DNA of 53,172 nt from Hyphomicrobiales bacterium (GCA_009377695.1 WHTP01000025.1:1-53172); one strand, 5' to 3'. Shown: positions 8,325 through 17,614, counted from the first letter of the stretch. Program-made: numbers and translations. The notes: a model not told the origin generated them from the sequence alone.

Positions 8325-8927
8325 TCACAAGAACTCTTCGATCTCCTCCGCCCTCACCATCGGATAGAATTCGCCTCCGGACGCGACGCCGAACATGCAT
8401 ACGCCCTCCACGTCTCGCTCCTCTCCCAACTCCACGAGATCATAGAACAGCGCGCGGGTGACCTTGGCCCAGAGGTCGCGCCGCACATGCAGGTAGGGCT
8501 TGAGCCCGCCGGTATCGGGCTCCCGCTCGAAGCGCAGCGCGTGGCCAGCACCACAGGCGACCCAGTCGTCCACATTGGTGCGGAAATGCAGCCGGCGCGG
8601 CTGCGGCCCGGCTCCGTCCTCCACCTTTAGTTCAACGGCAAGAAAGGGCGCGTCGTCGACTGTGATTCCGGCCTTTTCGACCGGCGTGACCAGAAAGTAC
8701 TTGTCCCCTTCCCGCTTCAGCACCGAGGCAAACAGCTTCACCAGGGCCGGCCGTCCGATCGGTGTTTTTAGGTAATGCCATGTTCCGTCAGTGGAAATCC
8801 GCATGTCGAGATCGCCACAGAACGGCGGGTTCCAGAGGTGCACCGGCGGAGGCCCCTTGCGGGCGGCCTCGCCGGCCGCCGCCTGGATGCTCTCAAATCC
8901 TTGAATTCCTTGCCCTTCCTTCGCCAT
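8325..8927 (-). CDS. DUF1285 domain protein
   Basis: A 200-residue cytoplasmic protein of the DUF1285 family, which has no assigned reaction. It carries the expected blocks: PPVHLWNPPFCGDLDMRIST, WHYLKTPIGRPALVKLFASV, LKREGDKYFLVTPVEKAGI, VDDAPFLAVEL and FRTNVDDWV. The start at 8927 (MAKEGQGIQGF) gives the normal length. In related genomes as I recall them, this gene sits between the MoxR-DUF58 set and the CoA-type NUDIX gene, as here, except that two extra units (the dehydrogenase and the toxin-antitoxin pair) lie between it and the NUDIX gene. Confidence 0.85.
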   Translation of the reverse strand: MAKEGQGIQGFESIQAAAGEAARKGPPPVHLWNPPFCGDLDMRISTDGTWHYLKTPIGRPALVKLFASVLKREGDKYFLVTPVEKAGITVDDAPFLAVELKVEDGAGPQPRRLHFRTNVDDWVACGAGHALRFEREPDTGGLKPYLHVRRDLWAKVTRALFYDLVELGEERDVEGVCMFGVASGGEFYPMVRAEEIEEFL

Positions 8928-9207
8928 TGTTTGCCTGGAACGTGTATCCGTGACGGCCGTTCTCTCTGCATTCGTGGTCGCGCGCAAGCTTATCCACTGC
9001 CGCCAAAATATAGGGTTGGACGTGGAAAGCCGCAGCGGACGGGCACTCGCGGCACGCGGACAAGTCGGTCTCGGGGCGATCGTAACAGGACTGCAAGAAG
9101 GCAGGATCGCACCCGTTGAAAACTAGCGTAATCTCCAGGCAGTTGCGGGGATTCGTGCACCAGGGCAGCGGCGCCCCGGACACGGATGGGGTGTGGTCCT
9201 GCAGCAT
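8893..9207 (-). CDS. Possible cysteine-rich hypothetical protein
   Basis: A 104-residue open frame with six cysteines in the first two thirds (NPRNC, FNGC, QSC, SACREC). Third codon positions are GC-rich over most of its length, as in real genes here. It overlaps the start of the DUF1285 gene by 35 bases in another frame, has no clear ribosome binding site, and resembles no family I know. It could equally be chance in high-GC DNA. It occupies most of the 390-base gap before the MoxR gene. Confidence 0.25.
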   Translation of the reverse strand: MLQDHTPSVSGAPLPWCTNPRNCLEITLVFNGCDPAFLQSCYDRPETDLSACRECPSAAAFHVQPYILAAVDKLARDHECRENGRHGYTFQANNGEGRARNSRI

Positions 9208-9317
9208 TTGGCGCGAATGTTGCACGTTTTGTAATCAGGCCGGTGAGGCTTGGTACGCGACACTGCCCAACGCCCATGGGCGCGATGCAGGTGTCCGGAA
9301 CTTAAGGAGCAGATGAC

Positions 9318-10325
9318 ATGGCGGCAGCCGGAGACGGGCTGGAAAAACTCGAAGACATGATCGTGCGCGCAGCCGAATCAACGGGGGCGCAGGTCGCCAC
9401 CGCCAAGGCCGCGATCGGCAAGGTCATTTTCGGCCAGGAACGGGTGGTCGAGCAGGCGCTCATCACCGTGCTCTCGGGTGGCCACGCACTGCTGGTTGGC
9501 CTCCCTGGCCTCGCCAAGACCAAGCTCGTGGAAGCCATGGGCGTCGTGCTCGGCCTCGATGCCCGCCGCATCCAGTTCACGCCGGATCTGATGCCGTCCG
9601 ACATCGTCGGTTCCGAGGTCCTGGAAGAGAGCCCCGGTGGCAAGCGCAGCTTCCGCTTCATCGCCGGCCCGATCTTTGGACAGCTCCTGATGGCCGATGA
9701 GATCAATCGTGCCTCCCCGCGCACGCAATCCGCGCTGCTGCAGGCGATGCAGGAACTGCACGTAACGGTGGCCGGCAACCGCCACGACGTCCCGCGCCCG
9801 TTCCACGTGCTGGCGACCCAGAACCCGATCGAGCAGGAAGGTACCTACCCGCTTCCCGAGGCGCAGCTCGATCGCTTCCTGATGCAGATCGACGTTGACT
9901 ATCCCGATCTCGAGAATGAGCGGCGGATCGTGTTCGATACGACAGGGATGGAGGAGAGCAAGCCGAAGGCAACCATGACCGCCGACGACCTGCTTGCTGC
10001 ACAGCGGCTGGTGCGCCGCCTGCCGGTCGGCGAATCTGTGGTCGACGCGATCCTGACGCTGGTGCGCGCTGCGCGTCCCGGACCTGAGAGTGGCGAACTC
10101 GGAAAGCTGATCTCCTGGGGGCCGAGCCCCCGCGCGAGCCAAGCGCTGATGCTCGCGGCCCGCGCCCGCGCGCTGATCGACGGGCGGCTGTCGCCGTCGA
10201 TCGACGATGTCCTTGATATGGCGGAGCCGATCCTCAAGCACCGCATGGCGCTCACCTTCGCCGCCCGCGCCGACGGCGAGACCGTCGAAGGCGTGATCGG
10301 GCAGCTCAAGAAGCGCATCGGATAG
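9318..10325 (+). CDS. MoxR-family AAA+ ATPase
   Basis: A 335-residue AAA_3 ATPase. Walker A is GLPGLAKT (61-68) and Walker B is LLMADE (123-128), followed by INRASPRTQSALLQAM with the usual polar residues. The sensor block LATQNPIEQEGTYPLPEAQL is typical of MoxR proteins, which act as chaperones that mature or assemble partner complexes, often with von Willebrand A-domain proteins. AAGGAG lies nine bases before the ATG. Four bases separate it from the DUF58 gene, whose product contains a VWA-like fold, so the two should work together. Confidence 0.95.
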   Translation: MAAAGDGLEKLEDMIVRAAESTGAQVATAKAAIGKVIFGQERVVEQALITVLSGGHALLVGLPGLAKTKLVEAMGVVLGLDARRIQFTPDLMPSDIVGSEVLEESPGGKRSFRFIAGPIFGQLLMADEINRASPRTQSALLQAMQELHVTVAGNRHDVPRPFHVLATQNPIEQEGTYPLPEAQLDRFLMQIDVDYPDLENERRIVFDTTGMEESKPKATMTADDLLAAQRLVRRLPVGESVVDAILTLVRAARPGPESGELGKLISWGPSPRASQALMLAARARALIDGRLSPSIDDVLDMAEPILKHRMALTFAARADGETVEGVIGQLKKRIG

Positions 10326-10329
10326 GTGG

Positions 10330-11271
10330 ATGGCGCGGCGGGCCGATAAGCAAGAGGTCAAGGCAACGCAGCACGCGAGCGGCGAAGCGCGCACGCTCGC
10401 GGAAACTTTACCGCGGCTGATCCTCGAGGCGCGCAAGATCGCCGCCACTGTCATCCACGGCTTGCACGGCCGGCGCCGCGCCGGACCGGGCGAGAATTTC
10501 TGGCAGTACCGCCGCTTCCTGTCGGGCGAGCCCGCGCGGCGGGTCGACTGGCGGCGCTCCGCACGCGACGGCGTGCTTTACGTGCGCGAGCAGGAGTGGG
10601 AGGCCGCGCACACGGTCTGGATCTGGCCGGACCGCTCGCCGTCCATGCATTTCACGTCGTCACTCGCGACCGAATCCAAGCTCAGCCGCACCTTGGTGGT
10701 TGCCTTCGCGCTTGCCGAAGTGCTGGTGACTGCCGGCGAGCGCGTCGGCATACCGGGGCTGATGCGGCCGACCGGCAGCCGCAACGTGCTCGACAAAATG
10801 GCGAACGCGGTCGTGCATGACGCGACGGAGCGTGCAAGTTTGCCGCCGTCGTTCGTGCCGTCGTCACTGTCCGAGATCGTGATGGTGTCGGACTTCTGGT
10901 CGCCGATGAGCGAGATCCGCCCGGTGTTTACGCAGCTGTCCGCGACCGGCGCGCACGGTCACGCGGTGCAGGTTGTCGATCCCGCGGAAGAGACCTTCCC
11001 CTATTCCGGCCGCGTTGAGTTCATCGAGCCCGAAACCGGCGGCTCGATCACGGCCGGCCGCGCGGAAGCGTGGAAGGCCGACTACGACAAGCGCGTCGCG
11101 CGTCATCGCGCCGAGCTGCGCGCCGAGACCGACAAGCTCGGCTGGAGCTTTGCGGTGCATCGTACCGACCGGCCAGCAACTGAACTCTTGCTTGCGCTGC
11201 ATGCGCGCATGGCGGCGCCGCCGCCCGGCGCCGTCGTCGGCGGCCGCATGCAGACCCGGAGGTCGGCATGA
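10330..11271 (+). CDS. DUF58 (VWA-like) protein
   Basis: A 313-residue protein with the DUF58 hallmark GRRRAGPGENFWQYRRFLSG, then EPARRVDWRRSAR and a metal-site-like WPDRSPSMH. DUF58 proteins are VWA-related partners of MoxR ATPases. It lacks the N-terminal membrane helices many relatives have, so it may be cytoplasmic and recruited to the two membrane proteins encoded downstream. It follows the MoxR gene by four bases, and its own start is ATGGCGCGGCG. Confidence 0.92.
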   Translation: MARRADKQEVKATQHASGEARTLAETLPRLILEARKIAATVIHGLHGRRRAGPGENFWQYRRFLSGEPARRVDWRRSARDGVLYVREQEWEAAHTVWIWPDRSPSMHFTSSLATESKLSRTLVVAFALAEVLVTAGERVGIPGLMRPTGSRNVLDKMANAVVHDATERASLPPSFVPSSLSEIVMVSDFWSPMSEIRPVFTQLSATGAHGHAVQVVDPAEETFPYSGRVEFIEPETGGSITAGRAEAWKADYDKRVARHRAELRAETDKLGWSFAVHRTDRPATELLLALHARMAAPPPGAVVGGRMQTRRSA

Positions 11272-11298
11272 TAGTCCCGACCGCAAGCACGAAATTTG

Positions 11299-11467
11299 TT
11301 ATTGCACCCTCTCCCCTCGAGGGAGAGGGCAGCGTGATCTGGCAACAGCGCGAATTGGGTGAGGAGGTTTCTGCGTCAAAAGCTTCTTGCGAAGCGACCC
11401 CCTCACCCGAATTCGTGATGCTGCTGCACCTTCACGCCCTCTTCCACGAGGGGAAACGGTGCAATAA
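11299..11467. repeat. Multi-hairpin intergenic repeat (CCCTCTCCC family), copy 1
   Basis: The element is bounded by TTATTGCACC (11299-11308) and GGTGCAATAA (11458-11467), an exact 10-bp inverted pair. Inside are a CCCTCTCCC/GGGAGAGGG hairpin and a GGGTGAGG / CCCCTCACCC pair. A related element lies at 40675-40838. It sits inside the MoxR gene set, between the DUF58 gene and the DUF4159 gene. Confidence 0.8.
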
Positions 11468-11494
11468 TGGGCGCCCGTCTTTGGGAGTCATCAC

Positions 11495-14296
11495 ATGATG
11501 CCGTGGCTGCCGCTCGGTTTCGCTCAGCCGCTGGTGTTGCTCGGCTTGCTCAGCTTGCCGGTGTTGTGGTGGTTGCTGCGGCTCATTCCGCCACAGCCGA
11601 CGCGTGTCGACTTCCCGCCCACGCGCCTGCTGTTCGACATCCAGCCGCAGGAAGAAACGCCGCGGCGCACGCCGTGGTGGCTGACGTTGCTGCGCCTTGC
11701 GCTCGCGACGCTAGTGATTCTCGCCGCCGCCGGTCCGCTCTGGAATCCGGCAGCCGACGCGACGCGCTCGACATCGCCGCTGGCGCTCTTGATTGACGAC
11801 GGCTTTACCGCGGCCGGCACCTGGGATGCGCGTATGCGCACCGCCGAGGATCTCATCAACCACGCCGAGAACGACGGCCGCGGCGTCGCGCTTATCCCGC
11901 TGTCGGAAACCAGCCGCGAGATCGGCTTCGAGACCCCGGGCGCAGCCCGCGTGCGGCTCAAGCAGATCAAGCCCAAGCCTTACGCGGTGCGTCGCTCCGA
12001 CGCGCTGCCCGCATTGACGCGTTTCTATGGCGCGACCGCTGATGTCGAAACCGTCTGGCTCTCCGATAGTGTCGATGCTGGCGGCGGCCCGGACTTTGTC
12101 GCAGCACTCGGCCGTCTGGTCGGAACGCGGTCGATGAGCGTGATCGAAGGCGGTCTCGCGCCGGCGCTTGCGCTCGCGGGCGCCGACAACACTGCCGGCG
12201 CGCTGACTGTCAAGGTGCTGCGCTCCGCCAAGGGCAGCGCGCAGTCCGGCGTGATCCGCGGCCTCGACCTCAAAGGGCTGCCGCTCGGCGAAGCGAATTT
12301 CTCGTTCGGCGCCGACGAAACGGAAACCGACGCGGCGCTGACGCTCCCGGTCGAGATTCGCAACGACGTCGCTCGGCTCGACATCGCCACCGAGCGCTCC
12401 GCAGGCGCGGTGCAGCTCCTCGACAAGCGCTGGCGCCGGCGCACGATCGGCATCGTCACCGGCGCGACCTCCGAGACCGCGCAGCCGCTCCTCGCCTCGA
12501 CCTATTATCTGACGCGAGCGCTCAACCCGTTCGCCGACGTGCGGCAGGCCGACCGCGGCTCGGCGGCGCATGCCGTGAGCCAGTTCATGGACCAGCGGCT
12601 GCCGATGATGATCCTCGCGGACGTCGGCAATGTCGCCGAGGCGCGCGAGCGTCTCACCAAATGGATCGAGGACGGCGGCGTGCTGGTGCGCTTCGCGGGC
12701 CCGCGGCTCGCGGCCGGCGACGACGATCTCATTCCCGTCAAGCTGCGCCGCGGCGGACGCGTACTCGGCGGTGCTCTGAGCTGGGATCAGCCGCAGCGGC
12801 TTGCAGCGTTTTCGCGCGAGAGCCCGTTCGCCACCATGGATGTGCCAGGCGACGTGACCGTGAACCGGCAGGTGCTGGCCGAGCCTGACGCCACACTGAC
12901 CGACCGCACTTGGGCGACGCTCGCTGACGGCACCCCTTTGGTCACCGCGCAATCGCGCGGCAAGGGACTGATCGTTCTCTTCCATGTCAACGCCGACACC
13001 CGCTGGTCGAACCTGCCGATCTCCGGCGCGTTCGTGGAAATGCTCAAGCGCATCGTGTCACTTGCTGGCTCAGCCGCGACCACCGATGGAGACGGCGCGC
13101 GGGGCGGACGCGAGGTGGTGCCGCCGAGCCGCATCCTCGACGGCTTCGGCGTGTTCGGGCCGCCGCCGGCGAACGCACGCCCAGTCATGGCCGGATATAC
13201 CGGCCGCGCGACCGCCGACAACCCGCCCGGCTTCTACGGCCCGCCCGAAGGCCTGCTGGCGGTCAATACATTGGCGCCCGACGACAAGCTGACGCCGCTC
13301 GATCTCGCGGGTCTCAATGCACGCCGCGATGTCTATCGCGCGAGCGAACCGCAGGACCTGCGCGGTCCTGTCATGATGGCGGCGATGGGGCTCTTGGCGC
13401 TTGATGCCTTGGTCGTGTTCTTCCTGGGTGGCGGGCTTGGGCAATTGTTCCGCCGCCGCGCACGAGCGACCGCCGCGGTGATTGCGCTCGCGATCTCTAC
13501 TGCTGTGCTCGCCTGGCCGCAGCCGGGACACGCGCAGGACGACGAGGCGGCCTTGCGCGCGACCCTGCAGACGCGGCTTGCCTATGTCATCACCGGGAAC
13601 GACGAGGTCGACCGCACCAGCCGCGCCGGGCTGCAAGGGCTCACGCTCTTCCTCGCGCAACGCACCGCGCTCGAAGCAGGCGACCCGGTCGGCCTCGATC
13701 CCGGCAAGGACGAGCTCGCATTCTATCCGCTGATCTATTGGCCGATGGTGCCAGGCGCGACGCGACCGTCGCGCGAGACGCTGGAGCACATCGACGCCTA
13801 CATGAAGAACGGCGGCACTGTGCTGTTCGACACCCGCGACGCCATCGAAGGATCGCCCGGAAGCGGCACGGTTTCGCCCAACACACAGGCGCTCCGGACC
13901 ATTCTCTCATCGCTCGATATCCCTGAACTCGAGGCGGTGCCGCGCGACCACGTGCTGACGAAGACGTTCTATCTGCTCAAGGAGTTTCCGGGCCGCTACG
14001 CCAGCGGCCAGCTCTGGGTTGAATCGAGCGCGCCGGATCAGGACGACGACGCGCAGGACCGCCCGGCGCGCGCGGGCGACGGCGTCTCCTCGATCATCAT
14101 TTCGTCGAACGACCTTGCCGGCGCGTGGGCGCTGCGTTCCGACGGCCAGGCGATGCTGCCGATGGTCGCGAGCGAGCCGCGCCAGCGCGAATTCGCGTTC
14201 CGCGCCGGCGTCAATATCGTGATGTACACGCTCACTGGCAACTACAAGGCCGATCAGGTCCACGTGCCGGCGTTGCTGGAGAGGTTGGGGCAGTAG
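11495..14296 (+). CDS. BatA/DUF4159 large membrane protein
   Basis: A 933-residue inner-membrane protein. The N-terminus has the BatA-type double helix (about residues 7-28 and 62-80), followed by a long central region with a degenerate VWA/GATase-like layout. Two more helices lie around 624-645 and 655-672, the second ending in a signal-like GHAQ. The C-terminal 240 residues match DUF4159, starting around RLAYVITGNDEVDRTSRAGL and including AFYPLIYWPMVPGA. Such proteins always sit with MoxR and DUF58 genes and probably form a membrane complex they act on; the biochemical role is unknown. A GGGAG site precedes the ATG. Ten bases separate it from the next gene. Confidence 0.9.
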   Translation: MMPWLPLGFAQPLVLLGLLSLPVLWWLLRLIPPQPTRVDFPPTRLLFDIQPQEETPRRTPWWLTLLRLALATLVILAAAGPLWNPAADATRSTSPLALLIDDGFTAAGTWDARMRTAEDLINHAENDGRGVALIPLSETSREIGFETPGAARVRLKQIKPKPYAVRRSDALPALTRFYGATADVETVWLSDSVDAGGGPDFVAALGRLVGTRSMSVIEGGLAPALALAGADNTAGALTVKVLRSAKGSAQSGVIRGLDLKGLPLGEANFSFGADETETDAALTLPVEIRNDVARLDIATERSAGAVQLLDKRWRRRTIGIVTGATSETAQPLLASTYYLTRALNPFADVRQADRGSAAHAVSQFMDQRLPMMILADVGNVAEARERLTKWIEDGGVLVRFAGPRLAAGDDDLIPVKLRRGGRVLGGALSWDQPQRLAAFSRESPFATMDVPGDVTVNRQVLAEPDATLTDRTWATLADGTPLVTAQSRGKGLIVLFHVNADTRWSNLPISGAFVEMLKRIVSLAGSAATTDGDGARGGREVVPPSRILDGFGVFGPPPANARPVMAGYTGRATADNPPGFYGPPEGLLAVNTLAPDDKLTPLDLAGLNARRDVYRASEPQDLRGPVMMAAMGLLALDALVVFFLGGGLGQLFRRRARATAAVIALAISTAVLAWPQPGHAQDDEAALRATLQTRLAYVITGNDEVDRTSRAGLQGLTLFLAQRTALEAGDPVGLDPGKDELAFYPLIYWPMVPGATRPSRETLEHIDAYMKNGGTVLFDTRDAIEGSPGSGTVSPNTQALRTILSSLDIPELEAVPRDHVLTKTFYLLKEFPGRYASGQLWVESSAPDQDDDAQDRPARAGDGVSSIIISSNDLAGAWALRSDGQAMLPMVASEPRQREFAFRAGVNIVMYTLTGNYKADQVHVPALLERLGQ

Positions 14297-14306
14297 GAGA
14301 GTTTCC

Positions 14307-16376
14307 GTGAATCTCGGTGTCTCATTCGCTCCTCTCGTCCCCGACTACCTCGTATGGTCGGCGCTCGCCGTTGCGGTCGTGCTGACGATCCTGCTCCTGG
14401 TGTCGCGCAGCCGCGGCGCCTTCATGCGCGCCGCCGCGATGGCCTTGTTCGTGCTGGCGCTCGCCAACCCGTCGTTCACGCGCGAGGACCGCGATCCGCT
14501 GAGCTCGGTCGCGATCGTCGTCGTCGACAAGAGCGCGAGCCAGGAATTCGGCGAGCGCACGCAGCAGACCGAGGCCGTGCGTGCCGCGCTTTCCGAGCGG
14601 CTCGGGCGCATCCCCAATCTCGAAGTCCGCTTCGTCGAGGCCGGCGAGTCGAGCGGCGAGACCGACGGCACCCGGCTGTTCACGGCGCTGACTGCGGCCA
14701 CGAACGATGTGCCGCATGATCGCGTCGCCGGCGCGGTCTTCATCACCGACGGACGCGTGCACGACGTGCCGACCGATGCCGCCACGCTCGGCTTCTCCGC
14801 GCCGGTGCATGCACTGATCACCGGCCGCCCGAACGAGCGCGACCGCCGGGTGGTGCTGGTCACGACCCCGCGCTTTGGCATCGTCGGGCAGTCACAGACC
14901 GTCGCCTACCGGGTCGACGATCAGGGCGTGCCCGCCGGCAACACGCAGATCACCGTGCGGCGCGATGGCGAGACCATCGACAAGCGCAACGTGCGCGTCG
15001 GCCAGGAGAACCGCATCAATGTGCCGATCCCGCACGCCGGACCGAACATCGTCGAGATCGAAGCCGCACCGCTCGACGACGAACTGACGACGGTCAACAA
15101 CCGCGCCGTGGTCTCGATCGAGGGCGTGCGCGACAAGCTGCGCGTGCTGCTCGTGTCCGGCGAACCGCATGCCGGCGAGCGCGCCTGGCGCAACCTGCTC
15201 AAGTCGGACGCCGCAGTCGACCTCGTGCATTTCACCATCCTGCGTCCGCCGGAAAAGCAGGACGGCACGCCGATCCACGAACTGTCGCTCATCGCGTTCC
15301 CGACCCGCGAGTTGTTCCAGCAGAAGATCCACGAGTTCCAGCTCATCATTTTCGACCGCTATGCACGGCAGGGCGTACTGCCGATCCTCTACTTCGACAA
15401 CATCGCGCGCTATGTGCGCGGTGGCGGCGCGGTGCTGATCGCGGCCGGGCCGGACTACGCCAGCCAAACCAGCCTCTGGCGCACACCGCTTGAATCGGTG
15501 CTGCCGGCGGAGCCGTCGGGCCGCACCAGCGACATGCCATATCGGGCGAAGCTCTCGAAACTCGGCGAGCGACACCCCGTAACGCGCGGGCTCGAAGGCT
15601 CGCAGAGCGATCCGCCGCAATGGAGCCGCTGGTTCCGCCTGGTCGACGCGCGCGCCAACAAGGGCATGACCGTGATGGAAGGCCCCGATAGCAAGCCGCT
15701 GCTGCAGCTCTCACGCGAGGGTGAAGGACGCATCGCCCTCTTGCTCTCCGATCACATCTGGCTGTGGGCACGCGGCTACGAAGGCGGCGGGCCGCACAGC
15801 GACCTGATGCGCCGGCTCTCGCACTGGCTGATGAAGCAGCCCGACCTCGAAGAGGAAGCGTTGCGGCTGATGGTGCGCGGACGCGATCTCACTGTGCAGC
15901 GCCAGACCATGGCCGAAAGCGTGGAGGAGATCACGCTGACCGCGCCCTCCGGCAAGACTCGCACGCTCGCGCTCACTGAGGGCGACCCCGGCGTATTCCG
16001 CGCCACCATCGAGGCGAATGAGTTGGGGCTCTGGCGCGCGAACGACAGCAAGCTCACCGCACTTGCGAATGTGGGCCCGGCGAATCCGCGCGAGTTCACC
16101 GAAGTGACGTCGACCACCCAGGTCATGCGCACCTTCACGGACGCGACCGGCGGCGCGTCGATGCGGATCGCCGACGCGTCAGGCACCGTCAACGTACCGC
16201 GCATCGTCTCGGTCCGGTCGAGTGACACTTATCGTGGCGACGACTGGATCGGCCTGCGCATGCGCGAGGCCAGCGTGGTGCGCGGGATTGGCGTGCTGCC
16301 GATCTTCGCCGGCGCAATCGGGCTGATGCTCTTGATCGGCGCGCTGGCGCTCACGTGGGCGAGAGAAGGACGCTGA
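14307..16376 (+). CDS. VWA/GATase-like membrane protein of the MoxR gene set
   Basis: A 689-residue membrane protein beginning at a GTG. Two helices lie near residues 11-30 and 35-52, then a VWA-like segment with VAIVVVDKSASQEFG in place of the usual DxSxS. A central part resembles the class I glutamine-amidotransferase fold (IIFDRYARQGVLPILYFDNI, then YVRGGGAVLIAAG), as found in COG5426-type proteins, with no clear catalytic Cys. The last helix is near 664-685. It is the fourth member of the MoxR set and probably forms the membrane platform together with the DUF4159 protein. Confidence 0.88.
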   Translation: MNLGVSFAPLVPDYLVWSALAVAVVLTILLLVSRSRGAFMRAAAMALFVLALANPSFTREDRDPLSSVAIVVVDKSASQEFGERTQQTEAVRAALSERLGRIPNLEVRFVEAGESSGETDGTRLFTALTAATNDVPHDRVAGAVFITDGRVHDVPTDAATLGFSAPVHALITGRPNERDRRVVLVTTPRFGIVGQSQTVAYRVDDQGVPAGNTQITVRRDGETIDKRNVRVGQENRINVPIPHAGPNIVEIEAAPLDDELTTVNNRAVVSIEGVRDKLRVLLVSGEPHAGERAWRNLLKSDAAVDLVHFTILRPPEKQDGTPIHELSLIAFPTRELFQQKIHEFQLIIFDRYARQGVLPILYFDNIARYVRGGGAVLIAAGPDYASQTSLWRTPLESVLPAEPSGRTSDMPYRAKLSKLGERHPVTRGLEGSQSDPPQWSRWFRLVDARANKGMTVMEGPDSKPLLQLSREGEGRIALLLSDHIWLWARGYEGGGPHSDLMRRLSHWLMKQPDLEEEALRLMVRGRDLTVQRQTMAESVEEITLTAPSGKTRTLALTEGDPGVFRATIEANELGLWRANDSKLTALANVGPANPREFTEVTSTTQVMRTFTDATGGASMRIADASGTVNVPRIVSVRSSDTYRGDDWIGLRMREASVVRGIGVLPIFAGAIGLMLLIGALALTWAREGR

Positions 16377-16399
16377 ATCGTCGGCTCGTCCCCGCCCCC

Positions 16400-16476
16400 G
16401 ATCAAGTCGGCGAGCAAGCTCCAGCGGGGACCCAGAGACAAAAGGCTCTGGATTCCCACTTGCGCGGGAATGAGCA
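16400..16476. repeat. Short palindromic intergenic repeat
   Basis: CCCAGAG (16431-16437) pairs with CTCTGG (16446-16451), and a second small GC-rich fold (CCCACTTGCGCGGG) follows. The GGATTCCC...GCGGGAATGAGC pattern resembles a dispersed repeat common in alphaproteobacterial intergenic DNA. It may terminate both converging genes. Only one copy is seen in this window. Confidence 0.45.
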
Positions 16477-16498
16477 GAGGTAGTGTCCTGCACCTGCA

Positions 16499-16799
16499 CT
16501 ATTCCGCAATCGTCTCTTCCGCCGCCGTGATCAGGCCGGCGGTCGGATTCTTCGTGCAATAGGCGTTGAGCTTGCCGGCCGGCTATTACTCCGACGAGGA
16601 TGCGTCGCCAATCGTCGACTTCGATAAGATGAGGGAAGACGGCCATCCACATCAGGATCAGGCCGACGTTCTCCTTGCTCATCTCGAGGAACTCCTTGCA
16701 AGTGATCGTCGACAGATCGAGTTGCTGGGCATGTGCGGGTGTTGCCGTCGCAAGCATGGCCGCGGTCACGAGGGCACAGGGGATCTTCACGGTGCTCAC
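16499..16799 (-). pseudogene. HdeA/HdeB-like periplasmic protein gene broken by an internal inversion
   Basis: Read on the minus strand from a GTG at 16799, the frame gives a signal peptide (about residues 1-25, ending PAHAQ) and a HdeA-like start (QLDLSTITCKEFLEMSKENV, then GLILMWM). The expected C-terminal part, KLNAYCTKNPTAGLITAAEE, then TIAE and a stop, is encoded at 16499-16575, also on the minus strand. The linking residues GYYSDEDASPIVDFDKMR are found only on the plus strand, at 16581-16640. Turning that 60-base piece around restores the protein almost perfectly, with a one-base misfit at one joint. As it stands the minus-strand frame runs through nonsense sequence and past the proper stop. 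HdeA/B proteins are acid-stress chaperones with one disulfide; both cysteines would be present in the restored version. Confidence 0.8.
16581..16640 (+). other. Inverted coding segment of the HdeA-like gene
   Basis: This 60-base piece encodes GYYSDEDASPIVDFDKMR on the plus strand, whereas both flanks encode the rest of the same protein on the minus strand. It is bounded on each side by GGCC (16577-16580 and 16641-16644). Confidence 0.78.
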
Positions 16800-16903
16800 C
16801 TTGTCTGGGAGGATTCAGGTATCATGCTACCTTTACCCCGAGTCCGCGTCAAAAGCATTTCGCCGTGCAAATATTGAAATAAAATCGGTGGCAAAACTTC
16901 CGA

Positions 16904-17419
16904 TCATGGTGCCGGCGCCGCCCAGTCTGGCGTGATCAATCCGGACACGCCGTTGAAGGCGCCGTTGGCAAGTTCGCAGACCAAGAGCCGCGCCGGATCG
17001 ACCGGGCCCGGCATCTTCGCCTTTCCTTTTGGAATCGCTTTAAAGCCGAGCTTGCCGTAGTAGGGCTCGTCACCTACCAGCACGACCAGGCGATGGCCGC
17101 GCGCCTTCGCCTCCGCCAGAGAACGTTCGATCAGCGCCTTGCCGATGCCGTGCTGGCGGAACGGCGGCTCGACCGTGAGTGGTCCGAGCAGCAGCGCCGG
17201 CGTATCGCCGATGCGCACCGTCGACATCCGCACCGAGCCGACCAGCAGCGTACCGATGCGTGCGGTGAACGACAGGTCGAGGCCGTGGTCGTGGCCCTCG
17301 CGCAGCCGGTAGGCGGACTTGGCGAGACGGCCGGGCCCGAAGGTGCGCTCGTGCAAACGCTCGATCGCAACCGCATCGTCCGCGGTTTCCGGCAGGATGG
17401 TGAGGGAGAGATCGCTCAT
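16904..17419 (-). CDS. GNAT-family N-acetyltransferase
   Basis: A 171-residue acetyl-CoA-dependent acyltransferase. The fold is visible as MSDLSLTILPETADDAVAIE, a long loop with SYTARIG-like strands, LLGPLTVEPPFRQHGIGKAL (the acetyl-CoA site, Q/R-x-x-G-x-G/A) and VVLVGDEPYYGKLGFKAIPK. This PYYGKLGF variant is typical of the YhbS-like COG3153 branch, whose substrates are mostly unknown. An alternative ATG lies seven codons upstream at 17440. The gene is divergent from the GST gene, with a composite repeat between them. Confidence 0.85.
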   Translation of the reverse strand: MSDLSLTILPETADDAVAIERLHERTFGPGRLAKSAYRLREGHDHGLDLSFTARIGTLLVGSVRMSTVRIGDTPALLLGPLTVEPPFRQHGIGKALIERSLAEAKARGHRLVVLVGDEPYYGKLGFKAIPKGKAKMPGPVDPARLLVCELANGAFNGVSGLITPDWAAPAP

Positions 17420-17614
17420 GAATGCGCGATCGCTTAGCATCCGGCGGCGGCCGGGTCCATTGCCCAGGCTGCCGAGGCCGGGTTGGGCTGCCTTCGCAAG
17501 TATGTACAGTGCTGCCGCGTCACAGGAACGGACCAAAGGTGGGTTCTCGTCGAAGGCGCATGGCACCGGAGCCCAACCGGCTGATACGCTGCCCGCCGAC
17601 TGCAACTAAAGGCC

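Noticed and set aside
11711-12985. 424-residue minus-strand frame inside the DUF4159 gene
   Set aside because: It has no ribosome binding site or domain pattern and lies opposite a long conserved gene.
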